Part shown: positions 1 through 8,476 of the stretch, piece after piece | How positions within the stretch are numbered: the stretch's first letter is position 1 | Layout: each line of letters opens with the position of its first letter | Assembly: GCA_027619595.1 (NCBI GenBank) | Contig: JAQCHP010000028.1 | Coordinates: forward strand, 1-42,583 | DNA length: 42,583 bases | Source: Planctomycetota bacterium | GTDB lineage: Bacteria; Planctomycetota; Planctomycetia; Pirellulales; Pirellulaceae | Direction: 5' to 3' | Notes under the pieces: generated by a model | The model's input: the letters and a program-made list of their open reading frames with translations, nothing else | The model's database searches: none | What the model was told of the DNA's origin: nothing | Translations under genes and position numbers: made by a program

Positions 1-457
1 CTTCGTCGCGAACTCCGATCTGCCGCATCTCTACCCGCGTTTGAAACTCCGCAGCGACGAGCTTTACAAGTTCACGAAAATCGACACGTTGTTCCGACAG
101 ATAATAGATAACAACGCGCTCGCCACCGAACATGTGTTCAATGTCGACAAGTTGCATCGGAAGCCCGAGTTGGTCAATAAATTTATTGCATAATTCAAAT
201 CCGCGTCGGTCCTCGAGTAGGACGTGCGAAAGTTCATGTTCGTCCTGTGACGTCATTTCGCGCACGACTTGGCCAAAGGCCGGATTCGGTAGCTGAGCCA
301 CAACGGCATCGGTCGCTTCGCAGAGGATCTCACCTACTTCCATACCGCGCGGAGTTCGTGCCAGAACTCGCGTTCCGCGCAACATTCGTTCGCTTCCGCG
401 AACTGTGACAACCGCCAGCCCACGCATGATTCCATAACGTACAACGTAGCGTGCCAT
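1..457 (-). CDS. PSP1-domain (RicT/YaaT-like) protein, 3' end cut by window edge
   Basis: The minus-strand frame from ATG 457 is open to the window edge, about 152 codons. It begins MARYVVRYGIMRGLAV and contains RTPRGMEVGEILCEAT, the usual start of PSP1 proteins. The visible end carries RVDFRELVKLVAAEF followed by TRVEMRQIGVRDE, the signature of the PSP1 C-terminal domain, which normally continues into a Cys-rich GGxGxCGxxxCC motif lying outside the window. In Bacillus the RicT member works with RicA and RicF, which carry iron-sulfur clusters, and affects RNase Y and sporulation. Its role in planctomycetes is not established. The gene diverges from the GTPase at 562, 104 bp away. A start at ATG 343 is possible, but the 38 upstream residues match the family, so 457 is preferred. 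The ribosome site is weak. Confidence 0.85.
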   Translation of the reverse strand, partial: MARYVVRYGIMRGLAVVTVRGSERMLRGTRVLARTPRGMEVGEILCEATDAVVAQLPNPAFGQVVREMTSQDEHELSHVLLEDRRGFELCNKFIDQLGLPMQLVDIEHMFGGERVVIYYLSEQRVDFRELVKLVAAEFQTRVEMRQIGVRDE

Positions 458-510
458 CGGTCGGTCACCAACAATGGAAGGTAAAGAAGCAGGTCATCTC
501 GCTGAGCAAC

Positions 511-552
511 CGCTCCTGGGGAGCGATGTAGTATACTGGAGCCTCCCGGAGG
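511..552 (+). promoter_or_regulatory. Control region of the MnmE-like gene: -10-like box, two inverted repeats, SD
   Basis: Three elements sit in the divergent gap. A perfect 6-bp inverted repeat, CGCTCC-TGG-GGAGCG, lies at 511-525. A TATACT box at 532-537 resembles a sigma-70 -10 element, although no convincing -35 was found. CCTCC-C-GGAGG at 542-552 places the ribosome site GGAGG (548-552) nine bases before the GTG at 562 and opposite a complementary CCTCC. The sites are read directly; a regulatory role is inferred. Confidence 0.35.
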
Positions 553-561
553 TCGAAAGTC

Positions 562-1701
562 GTGTGCACAATGGATAATAATTTGTTTGGTTGGCTGACT
601 CCAGCAGGGAGAGGAGGGATTGCGACCATGGTTTGTTCCGGTCCGCAGGCGGAAGCTGCTTTGTCTGATTTTTTTCGACCCATTGCCGGCCGCCACCCGA
701 CAGCCAATCCGAAACGTCCTCGGTTCGGGCTCTGGGCGTTTTCTAACAATCCTTCCGTGGTCGAAGAAGTTGTCGTCGTGAATGATTTCGGTGACCAATT
801 TGAGCTACATCACCATGGAGGAGTGGCAATCCAGGCGTTATTACGCGAGCAGCTTGGCCGGTTGGGGTTTCGCGAAAGGACTTGGGGGGAGTGGATTGTA
901 GCTGGTGAGCCAGATCCGATTCGCCAGGCCGCGTTGGTTTCGCTCGCAAGTGTCCTGACACGACGTGGTGCGGTCCTATTGCTTGATCAATACCATGGCG
1001 CGTTGCGTTGCGCGATTCAACGAATTCGGCAAATGCTGCAAGTTGGGCAGCTGGAGTCGGCGCGGCAGGAGATGCTGGCATTGTCCGAACGGAGTCCCTT
1101 TGGATTGCGGACTAGCGTTCCTTGGAAAGTCACATTTACGGGACCGCCGAATGTGGGAAAAAGCAGTTTGCTCAATGCAATGCTAGGTTTTCGTCGTGCC
1201 ATTGTCACCGACGAACCGGGGACGACACGGGATGTTGTGACTGAACTTACGGCGTTGGACGGCTGGCCGGTCCGGTTGGCCGATACCGCGGGTGTTCGGT
1301 CAACACCCGAGAGTCGCGTCGAAGCCATCGGAATGGCTCAGGCAGAACAAGAAATCCTGCAGGCCGACGTTGTTGTCCAAGTCCGCGAATGTGGTGGACC
1401 CGAGTTTGCGCCGCTGAGCAGTGTCCGCGTCCCGATCTTGCGCGTTACCAACAAGTCAGATCTCCTACCAACGGAAAACCGCACAGATTCGGTCAACGAT
1501 TTCGCCGTATCGGCAAGAACAGGTGATGGCATCGCGGCACTTGCAGTGCGAATTGGCAAGCTATTGGGGACCCATCCCCCGCAGCCAGGTGCTGCCGTAC
1601 CTTTCCTGCTGGAACAGGTACAATCACTGCACAGTGCCGTATCGGCTACGGAGCAGCGTGACGCCGCAATCGCGCTTCAGGCCTTGGCGGTGTTTGGTTG
1701 A
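562..1701 (+). CDS. MnmE/TrmE-like GTPase, shortened and without the C-terminal Cys motif
   Basis: The protein has 379 residues from GTG 562, chosen because GGAGG stands 9 bases upstream; ATG 571 is the alternative. It opens with LFGWLTPAGRGGIATMVCSG, matching the MnmE N-terminal folate-binding domain, but the middle is shorter than in MnmE. The G domain lies at about residues 188-330: P-loop GPPNVGKSSLLNAM, G2 PGTTRDVV, switch II DTAG, G4 TNKSD and G5 SARTGDG. Canonical MnmE has about 450 residues and ends in a C(I/L)GK motif whose Cys is needed for tRNA wobble-uridine modification. This protein ends ALQALAVFG with no such Cys. It keeps the GTP switch but probably cannot do the full MnmE reaction with MnmG. 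Its end overlaps the convergent Hsp70 gene by 25 bp. Confidence 0.85.
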   Translation: MCTMDNNLFGWLTPAGRGGIATMVCSGPQAEAALSDFFRPIAGRHPTANPKRPRFGLWAFSNNPSVVEEVVVVNDFGDQFELHHHGGVAIQALLREQLGRLGFRERTWGEWIVAGEPDPIRQAALVSLASVLTRRGAVLLLDQYHGALRCAIQRIRQMLQVGQLESARQEMLALSERSPFGLRTSVPWKVTFTGPPNVGKSSLLNAMLGFRRAIVTDEPGTTRDVVTELTALDGWPVRLADTAGVRSTPESRVEAIGMAQAEQEILQADVVVQVRECGGPEFAPLSSVRVPILRVTNKSDLLPTENRTDSVNDFAVSARTGDGIAALAVRIGKLLGTHPPQPGAAVPFLLEQVQSLHSAVSATEQRDAAIALQALAVFG

Positions 1702-4526
1702 GCAAGATCTAGTTGCAGGCCTGGCGGGAGTGAGTCGCCCCATACATCAAGTTGTGTATCGCGGTTCATTTCGCCGATCGTTTCGACCAGCGCGGATAAA
1801 GCCGGCGAAACATTCCGTTGAGCGAACCAGTCGAGGACTCTCTGACGGGTCCCCTCGCCAATATCACGCTGCCGATCTCCCGTACACCGGGCTAGTTGCA
1901 TCATGGCCAAGAAGATGGGTGTACCGTCCGGCGGGTCAATATCCATCAAACGTTGTATCCACTTCTCCGCATCCGCGGAAGCGACCACTGCATTCAGTGG
2001 GCCGTAAAGCGGAACACGACTTCCAAGTCGGCCGACCGACCAGATCCAAGGCGAGTGCACAGAGGTCCATTTCTTGCGTTCGATCAGATCGAAAAAGAGG
2101 TTCCCCAGTTCTCGCTTCGATTCCCTCGGCAGCAGTTCCAATGCGGCCAACATGCGGTAGAGCTCCCCAGCTTCGTGCAGTTGAAACCCTATGTCGACGC
2201 GCACGCCGCCCGAGCTCAACCAATGCTTGCGCGAGGAACGCAAAGCCGATAGGAACGGTTCAGCCAATGATTTTTGGTGTTTGGCGCTCAGTCCGCCAGC
2301 GACCCGACGCCACAGAACCCACATCTCATTTCTACACTCCGCGGTACTGTTGACAAGTTTTCCTTGCACAATTCGCCAAGTTTCCGCCACTCGCCAATCG
2401 TCGACTGCCATGCCGTAGCCTGGTCGCAGAGAAAATCCAACGAGGTTAAGCCATCGCGATTCATGTTGAGGGCTCATGCGGCAGCCATCTTTTAACGCGA
2501 GAAGCGTTTCCCAGATTCGTCGCAGCAGTGGCAAGGACCATTCGTTACGGTGTTGTCCAATGGCGGTAGAGAGCCGTCGAACAACTTGGGATGGCTTTTC
2601 CCCTGTCTTGGTTCCAAACGTGTCGACGAGAATCGATTCCAATTTGGACCAAGTTGATTCCTCCCATACTCCTGCGGCTTCTCCTGACGACTGCTGCGAT
2701 ACAATGTCGGTAGCGACGGCCGATCGTGCGTCGAATTGAAGCCGCCAGCGGCGTTCGTCTTGAGCGGATAGGCACCAAAGTTCCAGCGTCCCAATTTCTG
2801 TCAGATCGGCACGCAGTTGTACGGCCACTGTTTCGGATTTGCTTCTTCTCACTCCTGTTTGAAGCGCCGTCCTAATGGGAGGCAGGGGCTTCATGTGATC
2901 TCGATCCAGATCCAGAATCTGGCCGGGTCGGTCGGCCAATCGGGTACTCGAGACAAACAAAGGAAATTCAGCAGGTTGGGAGACCAACAGTTGGAAGTTC
3001 GGCTGCTCCAGCACTATCGAGTCCCCTGGTTCGGCGGTGCCTGGTACTAGGCACACGACTTGTGGCGGTGTGGCGTTGATACCCAAGTAGTACGTTCGCG
3101 CCAGTCCCGCCGCTATGCGTTCGCCTTGTCCGCGACGGACCATTCCATAGTAGGCAGCGCCATGTGCCACAGCCTGATCGAGCCGGGCATTGGGTAAGAC
3201 TTGTGGCGACCAGGGCCGATTCGCCTCAGAAAACCACCGGCATAAAACGTCAACGACGCGTGCGCGAATCTCAGGAGATGCAAACGCGCCTCCGTTAAAA
3301 AGCACAATGTCAGGCCGTACAGCTCGGACGTCGTCTACCGTATGGGCAAGCTCGTCGGTTGCATGGTCCCGTAGAAATTGCGCCAGGTAGCGGGTCACCG
3401 CTGCGTCTTTGGCGTAGGGGAGACTGAATTCCTGAAAACCCGATTGTGCCGCTTGCGGGTCGTCCGTCAGTTTGGCATACGGAAAGAAACCGTCCACCAA
3501 AAGAGTGACAACTTGATCGCGCGTGATACGAATCTGGTGACCTTCGCTGATAATCCTCGATCCCGTACCTGCTAGGTGAATGGTCAACTCTTCCGGCGGA
3601 AGGTCTCCCAAGAGAATTTCCTTGGCGCGGCGACATTGTCGTAGCAGGTTTTCCCAATTGCGGCTGTCCAACTGTCCTTGAATCGATTGTTCAACATGGT
3701 GTGCAAGAGCAAGATCGAGATTGTCCCCGCCTAGGATCAGATGATTTCCGACGGCAACGCGATGAAATTGAATTTCTCCTTGGTCATTTGGTAGATTGCG
3801 GCGGCGAACGCGGATCAGCGTTAGGTCAGTCGTTCCGCCACCGACATCGATTACCAGAATATTTTGCCCTAATGCAACGTGATCATTCCAATTCGAACGA
3901 TGCTGTTCGACCCATGCGTAAAATGCAGCTTGTGGTTCTTCAATCAGTGTAATCTTGGGCAGACCGGCGGCAGCCGCTGCTTGGATCGTTAGTTCCCTTG
4001 CAATTTCATCAAATGACGCAGGGAGGGTGACGACTACATCCTGTTCTGCGAGAGGAAATTCAGGAAAGGCGTGATTCCATGCATCGTGAAGGTGTTGAAG
4101 GTATCGCCCGCTGGCTTCCACTGGAGAAATCGGATGGGTACCTTCCAGTGCATTCCACGGCAGTATGTTTGCAGTACGATCTACGCCCGCGTGGCATAGC
4201 CACGACTTTGCCGACACGATCACGCGGCCGTGACTTGCTTGGCTATGGTCACGTGCCAAGACGCCGACAACATACGTAGCCGTGGCGCGCCAGGGCAACG
4301 CCAGAACTTGAGGGGCCATTTCGCCGACCGCTGGCTCGAAATGGAACGAGGGGAGTGTTTCACGCCGCTCAACTTCACCCGGTGCGATCACTTGGGGTAT
4401 ACGAAAAATCCGCACGCGCCAGGGAATTTCGTGCGTGTCGACAAAGTTCAGCGCCGAATTGGTGGTCCCTAAGTCAATTCCAACGACATAGCGCGGAGGT
4501 GTATCGGCTTCCAAAGATTTTTGCAT
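1677..4526 (-). CDS. Long Hsp70-family protein with ~340-residue C-terminal extension
   Basis: The product has 949 residues from ATG 4526. A longer frame to 4643 exists but would overlap the upstream Hsp70 gene and lacks homology before the ATPase. The Hsp70 nucleotide-binding domain shows phosphate-1 IGxDLGTTNS-type VVGIDLGTTNSALNF, phosphate-2 VIDVGGGTTDLTLI and the adenosine-site segment IVLFNGGAFASP. A short beta-type substrate domain ends near LTEIGTLELWCLS, which has a close counterpart at the C-terminus of the neighbouring shorter Hsp70. Beyond it come about 340 largely helical residues, resembling the region annotated DUF3731 in some Hsp70 proteins (recalled from memory, not searched). 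It is the third gene of an operon, 22 bp after the short Hsp70. Its client is unknown. Confidence 0.9.
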   Translation of the reverse strand: MQKSLEADTPPRYVVGIDLGTTNSALNFVDTHEIPWRVRIFRIPQVIAPGEVERRETLPSFHFEPAVGEMAPQVLALPWRATATYVVGVLARDHSQASHGRVIVSAKSWLCHAGVDRTANILPWNALEGTHPISPVEASGRYLQHLHDAWNHAFPEFPLAEQDVVVTLPASFDEIARELTIQAAAAAGLPKITLIEEPQAAFYAWVEQHRSNWNDHVALGQNILVIDVGGGTTDLTLIRVRRRNLPNDQGEIQFHRVAVGNHLILGGDNLDLALAHHVEQSIQGQLDSRNWENLLRQCRRAKEILLGDLPPEELTIHLAGTGSRIISEGHQIRITRDQVVTLLVDGFFPYAKLTDDPQAAQSGFQEFSLPYAKDAAVTRYLAQFLRDHATDELAHTVDDVRAVRPDIVLFNGGAFASPEIRARVVDVLCRWFSEANRPWSPQVLPNARLDQAVAHGAAYYGMVRRGQGERIAAGLARTYYLGINATPPQVVCLVPGTAEPGDSIVLEQPNFQLLVSQPAEFPLFVSSTRLADRPGQILDLDRDHMKPLPPIRTALQTGVRRSKSETVAVQLRADLTEIGTLELWCLSAQDERRWRLQFDARSAVATDIVSQQSSGEAAGVWEESTWSKLESILVDTFGTKTGEKPSQVVRRLSTAIGQHRNEWSLPLLRRIWETLLALKDGCRMSPQHESRWLNLVGFSLRPGYGMAVDDWRVAETWRIVQGKLVNSTAECRNEMWVLWRRVAGGLSAKHQKSLAEPFLSALRSSRKHWLSSGGVRVDIGFQLHEAGELYRMLAALELLPRESKRELGNLFFDLIERKKWTSVHSPWIWSVGRLGSRVPLYGPLNAVVASADAEKWIQRLMDIDPPDGTPIFLAMMQLARCTGDRQRDIGEGTRQRVLDWFAQRNVSPALSALVETIGEMNRDTQLDVWGDSLPPGLQLDLAQPNTAKA

Positions 4527-4548
4527 GGTGACGTGAAAATCCGACACT

Positions 4549-6327
4549 CTAAGCCGGGTCTCGTACGCTAAATTCCAATTTCCAACGTTGCGTCGCGATG
4601 GTACTGACGCACCATAACTCCAACGTTCCGATTTCCGTAACACGAGCTTGAAAGCGTATTGGTACGATCTGCTCGGTGCATTCGGCCGGACGTGTCAGCA
4701 TTGTCTCCAGCGAATCGGTTTCCTCAAGTTCGTTGGGCCCCCATCGGGTTAGTAGTTTTCCTGGTGCGTCTTGTTGACGTACCGAAGAACTAAAGAAACG
4801 AAATCGAGCAGATTCGCCAAGCAGAAGTCCGATTTCGCGGGAGGGCACGTCAATCGACGTCCCTTCTTCCATACCAAACGGGACGACACACAGAGCGTGT
4901 AGGGGGCGAGACGCTCCAGGCACGGCCAGTCCGGTACTCTCGAACCCGACGTAGTAGGATCTCGCAGTACCTCCACGTATGCGTACCCCTCCATGGGTTT
5001 GCGTCCAAGCGCAATACGCGGCGCCGCGTGCGACGGAGTGGTCGAGGTGGACACTGCTATCGAGAGTAACGGGGGGCTGCTCCGGAAACCATGCGGCAAG
5101 CGTTTCGAGTATTCGACGTTGAAATGCCGTAGACCGAAAGACGCCACCGTTGAATAGCACATGCGTAGGTGGCCGAGGCGGCGAAGTGGCATGATCCCCT
5201 AGGAATCGGGCCACGTGTTTCGTTATGGCAGTATCTAGCTCGTACGGCAGTCCCAACTCCAGGAAACCACTCTGGCGTTGAGCTTGCGGGCGGTCCAACA
5301 AGCTACAGGGCGGAAAAAAACCGTCCAAGATGGATCGCTGGACATCGTCTCGACGCATTTCCAGGGAAACCGTACCACCGATCAACTTGGTTCCTCGCCC
5401 TAAGATGGACAAGGAATAACTTTCGGGACCGCTAGGCTGTAGCAGGGTTTCTTTGGCCCGCCGGCAGGCGTGCCACAACGAGACCGATTGCCATGGATCC
5501 AACGAGACGCCCTGTTGTTCAAACCGTGCCGCTGCTTCATGGGCCAAAAGCAGATCCATATTATCACCGCCAACCAACAAGTGGTTTCCAACGGCGAGGC
5601 GCTCTAGGTGGAGTTCCCCCTCCCGCTCGACAACTTCGATCAACGATAAATCGGTAGTGCCGCCACCAACATCGCAAACAAGCAACCGATCTCCAACGCC
5701 CAGCGTCTTGCGCCAATGCGGTTCCTGGTCGGCGAGCCAGGCATAAACGGCGGCCTGCGGTTCTTCCAGAAGGGTTACCTGTTCCGGTAGCCCTGCGGCG
5801 ATGGCGGCTTCTCGTGTCAGTTCTCGCGCACTTGCGTCGAACGATGCGGGAACGGTCAGTCCAACGATCTGTTCGCGAAGAGGGGCGTCAGGATGATCAT
5901 GGTCCCACGCCTGTCGCAAGTGTTGCAGGTAGTGCGTCGACGCAGTCACTGGAGAGATTTTTTCTATTTCGTCGGGTGCATCCCACGGTAGCAGGGGTTG
6001 TTGGCGATCCACGTGATGAAATGCCAGCCAACTCTTGGCACTGCCGACTGTACGTTCCGGTGCGATCGCCGACTGCAACCGCGCGATTTCGCCGACGCAA
6101 TATCCCATCTCGGATTCCCAGGGTAAAGCGTAGATCGAGCGATCCTCCGTTACCGCTGGCAAAAAGGCAAATGACGGAAGTTCAGTACGATTTTCGGTCG
6201 TCATTGCGGCGACCAGTTGCGGAATGGGTACGACTTGGCCAATTCCGGACTCAGAGTCGAGTGGTACAGCCGCCATCACAGAATTTGTCGTGCCTAAATC
6301 GATGCCTATCGCATAGCGAGCTGTCAT
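4549..6327 (-). CDS. Short Hsp70-family (DnaK-like) protein
   Basis: The 592-residue protein opens with YAIGIDLGTTNSVMAAVP (phosphate-1), has CDVGGGTTDLSLIEV (phosphate-2) near residue 220 and VLFNGGVFRS (adenosine site) near 400. It ends soon after VTEIGTLELWCVS, so it has the ATPase and a compact beta domain but not the helical lid or C-terminal tail of DnaK. At 592 residues it belongs to the YegD/uncharacterised Hsp70 group rather than canonical DnaK (about 640). ATG 6327 lies 3 bp after the DUF2760 stop, with GAGGT ten bases upstream inside that gene, so translational coupling is likely. No DnaJ or GrpE gene is nearby. Substrate and partners are unknown; a paired function with the adjoining long Hsp70 is inferred. 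Confidence 0.9.
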   Translation of the reverse strand: MTARYAIGIDLGTTNSVMAAVPLDSESGIGQVVPIPQLVAAMTTENRTELPSFAFLPAVTEDRSIYALPWESEMGYCVGEIARLQSAIAPERTVGSAKSWLAFHHVDRQQPLLPWDAPDEIEKISPVTASTHYLQHLRQAWDHDHPDAPLREQIVGLTVPASFDASARELTREAAIAAGLPEQVTLLEEPQAAVYAWLADQEPHWRKTLGVGDRLLVCDVGGGTTDLSLIEVVEREGELHLERLAVGNHLLVGGDNMDLLLAHEAAARFEQQGVSLDPWQSVSLWHACRRAKETLLQPSGPESYSLSILGRGTKLIGGTVSLEMRRDDVQRSILDGFFPPCSLLDRPQAQRQSGFLELGLPYELDTAITKHVARFLGDHATSPPRPPTHVLFNGGVFRSTAFQRRILETLAAWFPEQPPVTLDSSVHLDHSVARGAAYCAWTQTHGGVRIRGGTARSYYVGFESTGLAVPGASRPLHALCVVPFGMEEGTSIDVPSREIGLLLGESARFRFFSSSVRQQDAPGKLLTRWGPNELEETDSLETMLTRPAECTEQIVPIRFQARVTEIGTLELWCVSTIATQRWKLEFSVRDPA

Positions 6328-6330
6328 GAG

Positions 6331-6930
6331 CTAGGGCACCTCAATTTCAGCCGGTGCTATGATCAACGAGCTTTCTTTGGCGCCAGACCACTGGGGGAGT
6401 TCCAGTCGACTGGCTTCCCAACCATGGTGAATCAACCGTCCTCGATAGGGCGGACTGCCGGTGACACGACCGCTTAATTGCCAGCGCGCTGCGTCAATGA
6501 CCGTCGGTGTTTCAACTTCTGCTCCCTCTTCGAATGCGACGACCGGCTTGAGGTCCAACGTACGTCGTAAAACGTCTTGGCAGCCTCGCAAAACGGTTCT
6601 CGCAGCAGCTCCAACCTGTGCGTCGCTGTACGCGTCAAGATTTTCTTGGACTAGATCCAACCAGCGTGCTTCCCGTTGCAAGGCTGCCAAGAGCGAAATC
6701 GCATCGTTCCGCCGACTCGCCGGCTTCGTGGAAACCTTTTCCTGGTTCGGCGTGGTTGACGCCGGCGGATGATCTTCGGTTAGCGACGGGAGGCTTGGAA
6801 TCGCTCCCTTCCCTGCGAGCGCACGTTTCGCCGCAACGCTTTCAATGAGCGTGCGTTCCATGGTGTCGATCGACACCGATCCGAATAAAGTGGCAAACAT
6901 GGCTCGGATCGCCACAAAAAAACGCCGCAT
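6331..6930 (-). CDS. DUF2760 protein, partner of the Hsp70 pair
   Basis: The product has 199 residues from ATG 6930, chosen because AAGGGG stands upstream at good spacing; a TTG at 6984 would add 18 hydrophobic residues. The N-terminus MRRFFVAIRAMFATLFG and the core SLLAALQREARWLDLVQENL followed by YSDAQVGAAARTVLRGC are the diagnostic parts of DUF2760. A Pro/Ser/Thr-rich linker at about residues 50-75 joins the two. DUF2760 genes are known to precede one or two Hsp70-family genes in other bacteria, and the same order is seen here with a 3-bp gap. The C-terminal half contains a conserved PPYRGRLIHHGW segment. The function is unknown; it may be a dedicated cofactor or client adaptor of the two Hsp70s. 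Confidence 0.85.
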   Translation of the reverse strand: MRRFFVAIRAMFATLFGSVSIDTMERTLIESVAAKRALAGKGAIPSLPSLTEDHPPASTTPNQEKVSTKPASRRNDAISLLAALQREARWLDLVQENLDAYSDAQVGAAARTVLRGCQDVLRRTLDLKPVVAFEEGAEVETPTVIDAARWQLSGRVTGSPPYRGRLIHHGWEASRLELPQWSGAKESSLIIAPAEIEVP

Positions 6931-7096
6931 GCGCTGAGCCCCTTCGATGCAAACAATAAGGATGAGCACAAAATAGATGAGCAAACATCCTAGCGAGTTG
7001 CCACGTCCCGTGTCAGCCCCGTCGATGAATCACGCGATTCGACCAGGGTGATCCCTTGGAATTACTCGCAGTCGCCTTTGGCGTCCCGTGGCCGCG

Positions 7097-8404
7097 TCAG
7101 ACTTCCGCCAATCGTTCGCGCGAATCACCAAACTCGGTCAGGTGAATGTCACACTTGTCGAGCATCGATAGGTAGAGGCTGCACATTTTGCGGTTGGACT
7201 GTTCGGTGTAGTCGAGTACACGACCACTCTGAAGCTTCCCACCACCGCCGCCCAATACCACCACTGGCAAACTGTTTGCCTCATGGTTGCCGGTCAACAT
7301 GCTGGAGCAATACAGTAACATGGAGTTGTCCAAAGCGGTGCGTTCTCCTTCCTGGATCGTGTCGAGCTTACCAGCGATGTAGCCGAGTTGCTCCAAAAAG
7401 AATTGGTTTACCTTAAGCCAGTCTGCTGTGTCCGAATGGGACAAGAGATGGTGGATCATGTAATCGACCCCCAAATGTGGGAATCGCATGGCGCTGTGAT
7501 CGTTGTTCAGTTTGAGCGTGCAAACACGAGTTGTATCGGTTTGGAAGGCCAGTACAAGAATGTCGCACATGAGACGCATATGATCGGCGATGTTCTGAGG
7601 GATTCCATCAGCGGGTCGAGCCATGTTGGGTTTGTCGAGCGTTGGACGCCATCCCTGAAGCTCACCTTTCTTGCCCGCCTGATCAATCCGTAGCTCGATC
7701 TCCCGGACGGAGTCCAAGTACTCGTCCAATTTGACCTGATCCGAATGGCTAATATGCTGCCGAAGGCTTGTGGCATCTTCCAGTACGGCGTCCAGGACAC
7801 TCTTGTCGCCGCGCTGCACTTCGTCTTTGAAGAGTCGATCAAAGGCAAGCGAAGGGTACAATTCCAGGGGAGTGGGCGCGGTTGGTGACGTCCACGAAAT
7901 ATGGGAACTGTAAATCATGGAATAATTTTTATGAACGGACGGATTCGATTTTTCGCAGCCGAGCACCAAACTTGGCACTTTCGTCGAATGGCCATGCCGC
8001 TGAGCAATCAATTGATCCACACTCGTTCCGGAACGAATATCGCCGCCCGATGCGAGAGGTGCTCCGGATAAAAGATTGCCAGTTTGCGAGCTGTGGATGT
8101 TCCCCTTGAGTGCCTCCTCATTGAAGAGTCCGCGGATAAACAAGAGCCGATCGCGAAAGTCATTGAGCGGCGATAGTACTTTTCCGAGTTCCATCGCTTT
8201 GCCAGATCCCTTGGCCCACCATTCCTTGCTGTGAAACCCATTTCCGGAAAACAGCACTGCCATGCGCACCGGCGCCTCGCTGCCGGCGTGAGATTTCTGG
8301 TTGGTTTCGTCTCCCCATACCTTTAGGGATTCCATCCAAGGCAGTGCCATCGTTACGCCAACGCCACGCAAAAACGTCCGGCGGGCAAAATGATGCGACT
8401 TCAT
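7097..8404 (-). CDS. DUF1552 protein, Tat-exported
   Basis: The 435-residue protein begins with a twin-arginine signal, FARRTFLRGVGVTMALP, and matches the DUF1552 family in its MAVLFSGNGFHSKEWW-type start, GTSVDQLIA, SLVLGCE and DLKLNNDHS-type segments. ATG 8404 has AAGGA seven bases upstream. DUF1552 genes typically follow DUF1592/DUF1588-type cytochrome genes in planctomycetes, and here the gene lies 72 bp after one. Family members are predicted to act outside the cytoplasmic membrane; no reaction has been assigned. It may be cotranscribed with DUF2760 (166 bp downstream), but that gap is long enough for a separate promoter. Confidence 0.9.
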   Translation of the reverse strand: MKSHHFARRTFLRGVGVTMALPWMESLKVWGDETNQKSHAGSEAPVRMAVLFSGNGFHSKEWWAKGSGKAMELGKVLSPLNDFRDRLLFIRGLFNEEALKGNIHSSQTGNLLSGAPLASGGDIRSGTSVDQLIAQRHGHSTKVPSLVLGCEKSNPSVHKNYSMIYSSHISWTSPTAPTPLELYPSLAFDRLFKDEVQRGDKSVLDAVLEDATSLRQHISHSDQVKLDEYLDSVREIELRIDQAGKKGELQGWRPTLDKPNMARPADGIPQNIADHMRLMCDILVLAFQTDTTRVCTLKLNNDHSAMRFPHLGVDYMIHHLLSHSDTADWLKVNQFFLEQLGYIAGKLDTIQEGERTALDNSMLLYCSSMLTGNHEANSLPVVVLGGGGGKLQSGRVLDYTEQSNRKMCSLYLSMLDKCDIHLTEFGDSRERLAEV

Positions 8405-8476
8405 ATTTGAGTCCTTGTGGTTATAGGGATGGTCGTCGTGTTTGGTTGAAAGACAATTGGATCGTCAACGGGGTCG

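Noticed and set aside
1421-2353. 310-codon plus-strand ORF
   Set aside because: It lies opposite the long Hsp70 gene, is rich in Arg, Ser and Pro, and has no recognisable motif; a shadow frame.
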